A DNA stretch of 5,384 bases, from contig JAEWHZ010000187.1 of the NCBI GenBank assembly GCA_023387585.1, positions 1 through 5,384 on the forward strand, in the 5' to 3' direction. Shown here in pieces: positions 1 through 5,158 of the stretch (positions are counted from its first letter, which is position 1; every line of letters begins with the position of its first letter). The DNA comes from Pseudomonadota bacterium. Its GTDB lineage: Bacteria > Pseudomonadota > Alphaproteobacteria > Rhizobiales > Devosiaceae. The notes beneath the pieces were generated by a model. That model made no database searches, was not told the DNA's origin, and was given only the letters and a program-made list of their open reading frames with translations. Both the position numbers and the translations under genes were made by a program.

Positions 1-30
1 CAGGCCGACGATGCCCATCTTGAAGCCCAT
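1..30 (-). CDS. Start of a probable Gfo/Idh/MocA-type NAD(P)-dependent oxidoreductase (partial, cut by window edge)
   Basis: Only ten codons are in the window, reading MGFKMGIVGL on the minus strand. The start at 30 is supported by a GGAG motif six bases upstream. A second in-frame ATG at 18 would give MGIVGL, but the GGAG fits the first one better. A short N-terminus running directly into a hydrophobic strand ending in G-L is typical of the first beta strand of a Rossmann dinucleotide-binding fold, as in Gfo/Idh/MocA sugar oxidoreductases. It is co-directional with and 118 bp downstream of the GH4 glycosidase, a neighbour that often accompanies such oxidoreductases in sugar-catabolism loci. 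The reading frame and start are fairly clear. The family is an inference from very few residues, and other Rossmann-fold proteins are possible. Confidence 0.5.
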   Translation of the reverse strand, partial: MGFKMGIVGL

Positions 31-56
31 GGGGATCTCCGAAAAATCTTGGGCTC

Positions 57-85
57 CGTTTGGGTCGGATCGCCGCCGATGTCAA
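57..85 (-). promoter_or_regulatory. Weak candidate promoter for the left-edge oxidoreductase
   Basis: On the minus strand a perfect TTGACA lies at 85-80. It is followed after 17 bases by CAAACG at 62-57, a poor -10 match. The predicted transcript start would fall about 20 bases before the ATG at 30. The -35 match is good and the -10 is not, so this is only a candidate. It would let the oxidoreductase be transcribed separately from GH4. Confidence 0.2.
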
Positions 86-92
86 TGCGGCA

Positions 93-120
93 CGGCCCCC
101 GGACCGGGGTCCGGAGGCCG
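93..120. repeat. 28-bp near-perfect palindrome (hairpin) between GH4 and the downstream oxidoreductase
   Basis: The arms CGGCC-C-CCGGACC and GGTCCGG-A-GGCCG pair over 12 base pairs with a single internal mismatch (98 against 115) and a two-base GG centre. It lies 29 bases past the GH4 stop codon in the transcription direction. No T-run follows on the minus strand, so it is not a standard intrinsic terminator. It could be an intercistronic RNA hairpin that limits read-through or protects the 3' end of the GH4 message, or a DNA operator. The structure is certain and the role is unknown. Confidence 0.6.
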
Positions 121-148
121 CGCGTGACGCCAGGGAGGGGCATCGGGT

Positions 149-1603
149 TCAGTGGTGCGCACCGCTCATTTCACGCAATTCCTCGACCGAGCGGACGCGC
201 TTGCGGGCGGCACCCTCCCAGTCGCGGGTCCGGACCGTCGATTTGGCCATGCGCTCACGCGCCGCCGGCACCGCCTCGGCATATTGCGGCAGCCATTGCG
301 CCTGGGCCACCACCATCTCGTCGACCATCGCCCACACCTCGTCGGGCGTGCAGATGGCCCCCACCAGCGGATCGTGCAGCACGGCGAGCTTGAGCGTATC
401 GATGTCGCCGTGCATCGCCGCCTCCACCGAGAGGCGCTGCACCGACACCGACACCGAACAGGTCGCGGCACAGGCCGTGGGCAGGGTGATGCCCTCGATC
501 ATGTTGATGCCGAAGCGGTCGACATAGCCCGGGCTCTCGATGATGGCGTCATCCGGCAGATTGGTGATGATGCCATTGTTGCGGCGGTTGAAATGCCCGC
601 GATAGACGCGGCCGGTTTCCATCGCCTCGATGATGTAGCTGGCGTGCTCGCTGGTGCGCTTGTACTCGCTGAGCGGCTTGTTGGCTTCTTGCTTGAACAC
701 CGGAAAATCGGTCTCGAACCAGTTGCGGCGCTCGGTGGAGTAGCGCAGATAGCCGCCGGTCTCGCCGTGGATCCAGTCGCTCATGTCGATCCAGCGCCCG
801 ATCTCCTCCGGACGCTTGCGGTACCAGGGCAGGTATTCGGACAGATGGCCGTTGCTCTCGGTGGAATAGACGCCGAAGCGCTTGAGCACGTCGATGCGCA
901 GCTTTTCGGTCCTGGAATAGACCGGGTGCGCCTCGAAGCCGGCGATCAGCTCGTCCTTTTCGATCCTGCGGCCCTTGGCGCGGATGTCGATATACCAGGT
1001 CTGATGGTTGATGCCCGCGCAGACATAGTCGAGCTCTTCGTCCTCGACGCCGAGCACCTGGGCAATCTGGTGGGCGCCGTGCTGCACGCCGTGGCACAGG
1101 CCGACGATGTCGACGCCGCCATATTTCTCCGCCGCCCAGGTGTTCATCACCATGGGGTTGGCATAGTTGAGGAACAGCGCGCCGGGCTCGGCCACCTCGC
1201 GAATGTCCTTGCAGAAATCGAGGATCACCGGGATGTTGCGCTGGCCATAAAGGATGCCGCCGGCGCAGATGGTGTCGCCCACGCATTGGTCGACGCCGTA
1301 TCTGAGCGGGATGTTGATGTCGGTGGCGAAGGCTTCGAGCCCGCCCACGCGCACGCAGCTCATGATGTAGCGCGCACCGGACAGGGCTTCGCGCCGATCG
1401 GTGGTGGCGGTTACTTTGGCGGGAAGCTTGTTGACCGACACCACGGTCTCGATGATCTGGCGGATCATGTCGAGATTGTGCGGGTTGATGTCGGTCAGCG
1501 CGAATTCGACATCGGCGAATTCGGGCACCTTGAGCAGGTCCGATATCAGCGTCTTGGTGAAGCCGACCGAGCCGGCCCCGATGATGGCGACCTTGAACGA
1601 CAT
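149..1603 (-). CDS. Glycoside hydrolase family 4 (alpha-galactosidase/alpha-glucosidase-like, NAD- and metal-dependent)
   Basis: This 484-residue protein has the length and motif order of family GH4. These enzymes cleave glycosidic bonds by a redox-elimination route that needs bound NAD+ and a divalent metal, usually Mn2+. Visible motifs are the N-terminal Rossmann loop GAGSVG (residues 9-14), an acidic residue after the second strand (D38), the GDT segment (109-111) followed by AGG, and NYANP (146-150). The metal-ligand cysteine sits in CHGV (C170) and the partner histidine in GINH (H200). ESNGHLSEYLPWY (249-261) is the segment typical of alpha-galactosidase-like members. The start at 1603 is set by GGAGG five bases upstream and by the Rossmann loop beginning at once; upstream extension would run antisense into the regulator gene. 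There is no signal peptide, so it is cytoplasmic and acts on imported oligosaccharides or glycosides. CHGV differs from the motifs I recall for characterised specificities, so the sugar is uncertain. The divergent AraC gene is the likely regulator. Confidence 0.93.
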   Translation of the reverse strand: MSFKVAIIGAGSVGFTKTLISDLLKVPEFADVEFALTDINPHNLDMIRQIIETVVSVNKLPAKVTATTDRREALSGARYIMSCVRVGGLEAFATDINIPLRYGVDQCVGDTICAGGILYGQRNIPVILDFCKDIREVAEPGALFLNYANPMVMNTWAAEKYGGVDIVGLCHGVQHGAHQIAQVLGVEDEELDYVCAGINHQTWYIDIRAKGRRIEKDELIAGFEAHPVYSRTEKLRIDVLKRFGVYSTESNGHLSEYLPWYRKRPEEIGRWIDMSDWIHGETGGYLRYSTERRNWFETDFPVFKQEANKPLSEYKRTSEHASYIIEAMETGRVYRGHFNRRNNGIITNLPDDAIIESPGYVDRFGINMIEGITLPTACAATCSVSVSVQRLSVEAAMHGDIDTLKLAVLHDPLVGAICTPDEVWAMVDEMVVAQAQWLPQYAEAVPAARERMAKSTVRTRDWEGAARKRVRSVEELREMSGAHH

Positions 1604-1687
1604 GACATCCTCCCTCTTGGTACCTGAAGTCCTAGCTGCCGCGCCTTTTACGGGATAGAGAAAAGCCATGCGGGAGCGGGTGATTTC
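1604..1687. promoter_or_regulatory. Divergent promoter region between GH4 and the AraC-type regulator
   Basis: These 84 bp separate two divergently transcribed genes and must carry the GH4 start signals and probably the regulator's promoter. It is more AT-rich than its surroundings around 1645-1667 and includes the GH4 ribosome-binding site (GGAGG on minus, 1613-1609). The regulator's likely site is GGGAG at 1672-1676. I found no convincing -35/-10 pair on either strand and no clear direct repeat to propose as the AraC operator. Assignment as the control region rests on position only. Confidence 0.55.
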
Positions 1688-2560
1688 ATGCTCGACGATC
1701 TGATCGCCTATGGTCATCGCATGCGCCCGCTTGAGGTGGCGCGCACGGCTGCGCCGCTGCACGCGATGGCGGCGGGCGCCGGATATGAACAGCGTCTGAA
1801 CGAAATCTATCGCTGGGACGGGCTGGCGCGCGGCACCGGGCCATTTTGCGTCGTCCAGCACACGCTGGCGGGCGAGGGGCGGCTCGATTTCGCCGGCACG
1901 CGCTACGCGCTGACGCCGGGCCAGACCATGGTGGTGACCGTGCCGCACGCGCATGTCTACTGGCTCGAGCGCGGCGGGCGCTGGGAGTATTTCTGGATGA
2001 TCCTGACCGGCCGCGAGGCGCTGCGGCTGGTGCAGGCGGTGATCGCCGGGGCAGGGCCGGTGCTGACGCCCGACCGGACGGTGGTCGACCGGCTGGCCGG
2101 GGCCTGTCTCGGCCTGCTGTCGCGCGAGGCGCTGGTGCCGGGCGAGGTTTCGGCCGCCGCCTATGCCGCCGCCGCGGCGCTGCACGATGCCGCCTTCGCC
2201 GATGCGGCGGCGCCGGAGCGCGACCTGCCGCCGGGTTTCGAGCGCGTGCGCCGCTTTGTCGACGCGCATCTGGCGGACCGGCTCGACGTCGCCCGGCTCG
2301 CCGCCGTGGCCGGCACGAGCCGGGCGCATTTCGTGCGTGGCTTCACGGCAAAACTCGGCGAGCCGCCGGCCCGGTTCGTGCTGGCGCGCCGGCTGGCCCA
2401 GGTCGAGCGGCTGCTGGTGGCGACAGACATGGCGGTCACCGAGATCGCGGCGGCCACCGGTTTTGCCAACGGCAACTATCTCGCAAAGGTGTTCCGGCGC
2501 CGCAACGGCACCAGCCCGCTCGACTATCGCCGGGCCATGCGCAGCGCGGCCGGCGCCTGA
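1688..2560 (+). CDS. AraC-family transcriptional regulator with N-terminal cupin-like sensor domain
   Basis: This 290-residue protein has the usual AraC/XylS sugar-regulator layout. Residues about 40-110 form a cupin-like effector domain, with HTLAGEGRLDFAGTRY followed by the LTPGQ turn and a PHAH segment at 86-89. Residues about 184-285 form the double helix-turn-helix DNA-binding domain. Its first helix-turn-helix is around LDVARLAAVAGTSRAHF (199-215). The second is around VTEIAAATGFANGNYLAKVF (250-269), ending in the family signature RRRNGTSPLDYRR (270-282). The ATG at 1688 has a GGGAG 11 bases upstream, rather far; an in-frame ATG at 1721 (residue 12) is an alternative start. It is divergent from GH4 across 84 bp, the classic arrangement for a regulator of the neighbouring catabolic operon, so it probably activates the minus-strand genes in response to a sugar. 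The effector cannot be read from the sequence. Confidence 0.92.
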   Translation: MLDDLIAYGHRMRPLEVARTAAPLHAMAAGAGYEQRLNEIYRWDGLARGTGPFCVVQHTLAGEGRLDFAGTRYALTPGQTMVVTVPHAHVYWLERGGRWEYFWMILTGREALRLVQAVIAGAGPVLTPDRTVVDRLAGACLGLLSREALVPGEVSAAAYAAAAALHDAAFADAAAPERDLPPGFERVRRFVDAHLADRLDVARLAAVAGTSRAHFVRGFTAKLGEPPARFVLARRLAQVERLLVATDMAVTEIAAATGFANGNYLAKVFRRRNGTSPLDYRRAMRSAAGA

Positions 2561-2561
2561 G

Positions 2562-2577
2562 CGGCTTGCGCAAGCCG
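2562..2577. repeat. 16-bp perfect palindrome just after the regulator stop codon
   Basis: CGGCTTGCGCAAGCCG is its own reverse complement and begins two bases after the TGA of the AraC-type gene. As RNA it would fold into a six-pair stem with a GCGC loop. No T-run follows, so a normal intrinsic terminator is unlikely. It overlaps the -35 of a candidate promoter for the aldo/keto reductase (TTGCGC, 2566-2571), which would suit an operator. The palindrome is directly seen and its function is inferred. Confidence 0.5.
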
Positions 2578-2594
2578 GCGCGGCCATGCTCTAG
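2566..2594 (+). promoter_or_regulatory. Candidate promoter for the aldo/keto reductase-lactonase pair
   Basis: TTGCGC (2566-2571), a 17-base spacer and CTCTAG (2589-2594) give a plausible but imperfect sigma-70-type promoter. It would leave a leader of about 115 bases before the ATG at 2717. The rest of the 156-bp spacer holds no recognisable gene or second strong hairpin. An A-run at 2625-2630 has no matching stem. Confidence 0.28.
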
Positions 2595-2716
2595 TCGGCA
2601 CAGGCGCATTCGCGTCCCAAAGACAAAAAAGCCCGTCCGACGAACCGCTGCCATCCTGCCCGCAAGGCACGATCCGGCTGCGCATCGTCAAGGGTGAAGC
2701 GAGAGGAGACCCCCCG

Positions 2717-3736
2717 ATGCAGTACCGCAATCTCGGCCGATCCGGCACGATCGTGTCCGCCTTCGCGCTCGGCGCCATGACCTTCGGCAAGGAGGCGGAC
2801 GAGGCGGCCTCCTTCGCGCTGATCGACGATTATTTCGCCGCCGGCGGCAATTTCATCGACACCGCCGACGTCTATTCGACCGGCGCCTCCGAGACCATCG
2901 TCGGGCGCTGGCTCAAGGCACGGCCGGAGCAGGCCGGCCAGGCGGTCATCGCCACCAAGGCGCGTTTCCCCATGGGCGAGGGCCGGAACGATGTCGGCAC
3001 CTCGCGGCGTCACCTCGGCGAGGCGCTGAACGCCAGCCTGAAGCGGCTCGGCATCGAGCGGGTCGATCTCTACCAGATGCATGCCTGGGACCATGTGACC
3101 CCGCTCGACGAGACGCTGCGCTTTCTCGACGATGCCGTCTCGGCCGGCAAGATCGCTTATTACGGCTTCTCGAACTATCTCGGCTGGCAGATCGCCAAGG
3201 CGGTCGGCATCGCCCATCTCAACCGCTACACGCTGCCGGTGACGCTGCAGCCGCAATACAATCTGCTGCAGCGCGACATCGAGCACGAGATCGTGCCGGC
3301 CTGCGAGGATGCCGGGCTCGGCCTGTTGCCCTGGTCGCCGCTGGGCGGAGGCTGGCTGACCGGCAAATATCAGCGCGACACGCCGCCGGTCGAGGGCACG
3401 CGGCTGGGGGACAACCCGGCGCGCGGCATGGAAGGTTTTGCGCGGCGCAATGCCGAGGAACGCACCTGGCACATCATCGACGCCGTGCGCCAGGTGGCCG
3501 AGGGGCGCGGCGTGTCCATGGCCGAGATCGCGCTCGCCTGGGTGCGCCAGCGCCCGGCCGTCACCTCGGTGATCCTCGGGGTGCGCACGCGCGAGCAGCT
3601 TGCGGCCAACCTCAAGGCCGCCGATCTCGAGCTTTCGCAGGCCGAGATGGAAACGCTCGATGCGGCGAGCGCGCCGCAGATGCTCGACTATCCCTATGGC
3701 GAGCGCGGCATAGCCCAGCGCAAGCGTGGCCGTTGA
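2717..3736 (+). CDS. Aldo/keto reductase family oxidoreductase
   Basis: This 339-residue protein is a full-length NADP(H)-dependent aldo/keto reductase with the (beta/alpha)8 barrel fold. The catalytic tetrad is intact: D48 and Y53 in FIDTADVYSTGASE, K81 in ATKARF, and H122 in DLYQMHAWD. Cofactor-binding segments are YYGFSN (148-153), QPQYNLLQR (178-186), PWSPLGGGWLTGKY (205-218) and the C-terminal GVRTREQLAANL (288-299), which contacts the 2'-phosphate of NADP in this family. The start at 2717 is supported by AGAGGAG eight bases upstream and by the family's typical opening YRNLGRSG. Family members reduce carbonyls or oxidise sugars at C1; L-fucose and galactose dehydrogenases of this fold are known. 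Its co-directional neighbour 72 bp downstream is a lactonase, which makes aldose-to-lactone oxidation an attractive role here. The substrate itself cannot be read from the sequence. Confidence 0.94.
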   Translation: MQYRNLGRSGTIVSAFALGAMTFGKEADEAASFALIDDYFAAGGNFIDTADVYSTGASETIVGRWLKARPEQAGQAVIATKARFPMGEGRNDVGTSRRHLGEALNASLKRLGIERVDLYQMHAWDHVTPLDETLRFLDDAVSAGKIAYYGFSNYLGWQIAKAVGIAHLNRYTLPVTLQPQYNLLQRDIEHEIVPACEDAGLGLLPWSPLGGGWLTGKYQRDTPPVEGTRLGDNPARGMEGFARRNAEERTWHIIDAVRQVAEGRGVSMAEIALAWVRQRPAVTSVILGVRTREQLAANLKAADLELSQAEMETLDAASAPQMLDYPYGERGIAQRKRGR

Positions 3737-3743
3737 TCTTGTC

Positions 3744-3788
3744 GCGTTTCCGAACCGCAAAACCGGTGACCACTTTTGCTGGAAACGC
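3744..3788. repeat. Palindromic intergenic repeat, Rhizobiales-type
   Basis: An outer inverted repeat, GCGTTTCC (3744-3751) with GGAAACGC (3781-3788), encloses a second pair, GCAAAA (3757-3762) with TTTTGC (3774-3779). ACCGGT lies near the centre. From memory, sequences of this kind (GCGTTTCC, AAAACCGGT, a CACTTTTG-like arm, GGAAACGC) recur between genes in many Rhizobiales genomes. It fills most of the gap between two co-directional genes, ending just before the lactonase ribosome-binding site (AAGGAG, 3796-3801). In RNA it may form an intercistronic stem-loop. No T-run follows. Confidence 0.65.
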
Positions 3789-3808
3789 TCTCGTAAAGGA
3801 GACCTGAA

Positions 3809-4882
3809 ATGACGTTGACGCTGTTCGTGGGTTCATCGAACCGACAGGGCAACACGATCGTGCCGGGCGCCGGCCTGGCGGTGCTGGATTTCGACGAGGA
3901 CAAACTGGCCTTCACGCCGCGCAGCGTCTTCGAGGGCATCGACAATCCGACCTTCGTCGCCTTCGATGCAGCGCGCTCGCTTGTCTTCGCCGCCGCCGAG
4001 ATCCCGAGCTGGCCGGAAAACCTCGTCGTCGCCTTCCGCTACGATCCGCAGACGGCGTCGCTGACCTATCTCAACTGCCAGCCGAGCCATGGCAGTTCCG
4101 CCTGCCACGTCTCGGTGCTGCCGGACGGGCGGGTGGCGGTCGCCAATTACTCCAAGGCGGTCCAGGGGCCGGCCAAGGGGGTGGCGATCTACGAGACCGA
4201 CGAGGAGGGGCGGCTGAAGCCGGCCTCGCACAAGCTGGCGCATGACGGCCAGCTCGGCCCGCGCACCGACCGGCAGGAGACCTCGCACGCCCATTGCGCG
4301 CTGCCCTCGCCGGACGGGCGGCATCTGGTAGTGTGCGATCTCGGGCTCGACCGCGTCATCGCCTATCGCGTCGATGCCGGGGTGGCGCGCGACTTCGAAT
4401 ATGCGGCGACGCCTGGGGTCGGGCCGCGCCATGCCGCGTTCTCGCCCACCGGCGCGCTGCTCTATGTCGTCAATGAGCTGACGCCGGGCGTGACCGTGCT
4501 GCGCGTCGGCGCCGACAGCTTCACCCGCGAGCAGGAACTGCCGATCGATGCGCCCGGCACCACCGGGCAGAACTGGGGCGCGGAAATCCGCCTGTCGCCG
4601 GACGGCAGGCACGTCTATGCCTCGAACAGGGTCGCCGATACGATTTCCGGCTTCGCGGTGCGTCCGGACGGCTTGCTCGATTTCATCGAGACCGTGCCCT
4701 GCGGCGGCGCCTGGCCGCGCAATTTCTCGCCCACTCCGTCCGGCCGGCACCTGCTGGTCGGCTGTCATAACTCGGATGTCATCACGGTGATGGCGCGAGA
4801 CGCAGAGACGGGGAAGCTGACGCTGACCGAAGCGCGGCACGAGATCACCATGCCGATGCGCGTGCTGCCGGTGGCGATCTAG
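3809..4882 (+). CDS. Beta-propeller lactonase (6-phosphogluconolactonase/YbhE-type, PF10282-like)
   Basis: This 357-residue protein matches the seven-bladed beta-propeller lactonase family, whose members hydrolyse sugar lactones such as 6-phosphogluconolactone or related cyclic esters. Characteristic segments are SHAHCALPSPDGRHLVV (159-175) followed by CDLGLDRV (176-183), GPRHAAFSPTG (205-215), YVVNEL (219-224), AEIRLSPDGRHVYASNR (258-274) and WPRNFSPTPSGRHLLVG (302-318). The R207 to E223 spacing of 16 resembles the active-site Arg/Glu pair of the related muconate-lactonizing propeller, with H160 or H162 and R304 as further candidates; this mapping is tentative. It has no signal peptide, so it is cytoplasmic. 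The start at 3809 follows AAGGAG by seven bases. It lies 72 bp behind the aldo/keto reductase and is probably co-transcribed with it. Annotation as the pentose-phosphate enzyme is possible, but the context favours a lactone made by a sugar dehydrogenase. Slightly longer than E. coli Pgl (331 residues). Confidence 0.9.
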   Translation: MTLTLFVGSSNRQGNTIVPGAGLAVLDFDEDKLAFTPRSVFEGIDNPTFVAFDAARSLVFAAAEIPSWPENLVVAFRYDPQTASLTYLNCQPSHGSSACHVSVLPDGRVAVANYSKAVQGPAKGVAIYETDEEGRLKPASHKLAHDGQLGPRTDRQETSHAHCALPSPDGRHLVVCDLGLDRVIAYRVDAGVARDFEYAATPGVGPRHAAFSPTGALLYVVNELTPGVTVLRVGADSFTREQELPIDAPGTTGQNWGAEIRLSPDGRHVYASNRVADTISGFAVRPDGLLDFIETVPCGGAWPRNFSPTPSGRHLLVGCHNSDVITVMARDAETGKLTLTEARHEITMPMRVLPVAI

Positions 4883-4899
4883 CTCGCCATTAACACCCG

Positions 4900-5006
4900 C
4901 GATGTCACCCCGGGCTTGGCCCGGGGCCTATCTCCGGACGGTCCAGCCACCAGGAAGGACCGGTTTCCGCTCGCGATGGGCCCCGGCCTTCGCCGGGGTG
5001 ACATCG
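4900..5006. repeat. 107-bp compound palindromic repeat (RIME-like mosaic element)
   Basis: The ends form a perfect 14-bp inverted repeat, CGATGTCACCCCGG (4900-4913) with CCGGGGTGACATCG (4993-5006). Each end also holds its own hairpin: CCCCGGGC/GCCCGGGG around TTG (4908-4926) and CCCCGGC/GCCGGGG around CTTC (4981-4998). A central pair CGGTCC/GGACCG (4939-4944 and 4957-4962) adds a third stem. Length and two-palindrome layout resemble the RIME1 class of rhizobial intergenic mosaic elements; the sequence match to RIME1 itself was not tested. It lies 17 bp past the lactonase stop and 38 bp past the stop of the convergent DUF2474 gene, so it may also stop transcription from both sides. There is no T-run. 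Confidence 0.8.
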
Positions 5007-5044
5007 ATGGGGCTAAATGAACCAGCTCTCGTCCGAGCCTTTGT

Positions 5045-5158
5045 TCACGGCATCAGCACGGCGCGGATGATCAGCGCCACGACGGTCATCGTCGCCAGCC
5101 CGCCGAGCCAGAGCAGAACGAACCAGCCCAGCTGCCTGGCGATGCGCGGCGCGGCCAT
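5045..5158 (-). CDS. DUF2474-type small membrane protein of cytochrome bd (CioAB/CydX-like)
   Basis: A 37-codon frame reads MAAPRIARQLGWFVLLWL followed by GGLATMTVVALIIRAVLMP. It has a short basic N-terminus (R5, R8), one hydrophobic segment at about residues 11-35, and the R-x-L-M-P ending typical of DUF2474 proteins. These sit directly after the bd oxidase subunit II gene and are thought to be small accessory subunits comparable to CydX. Its ATG overlaps the CydB/CioB stop as TGATG, a sign of translational coupling. GAGGAG inside the end of the upstream gene (5175-5170) lies 11 bases before the start. The product would be a single-pass inner-membrane protein. Family assignment is by pattern recall and position; the frame, overlap and membrane helix are directly visible. 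Confidence 0.85.
   Translation of the reverse strand: MAAPRIARQLGWFVLLWLGGLATMTVVALIIRAVLMP

Noticed and set aside
152..1627. 491-codon plus-strand open frame opposite GH4
   Set aside because: It mirrors the GH4 codons, is rich in His, Asp and Arg of low complexity, shows no family motif, and lies over a clearly recognised gene.
1604..2587. Apparent 328-residue N-terminal extension of the GH4 gene on the minus strand
   Set aside because: The frame is open only because it runs antisense to the AraC-type gene in GC-rich DNA. The Rossmann loop and a GGAGG site fix the real start at 1603.
2621..2650. A-run followed by GCCCGTCC, considered as a minus-strand terminator
   Set aside because: The T-run on the minus strand has no complementary stem beside it, and no minus-strand gene ends there.
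2591..3760. 389-codon minus-strand open frame opposite the aldo/keto reductase
   Set aside because: It has antisense-shadow composition and no recognisable domain. The opposite strand encodes an intact enzyme with its catalytic tetrad.
3833..4840. 335-codon minus-strand open frame opposite the lactonase
   Set aside because: It is Arg-rich and low complexity, with no motifs, and is antisense to a well-supported gene.
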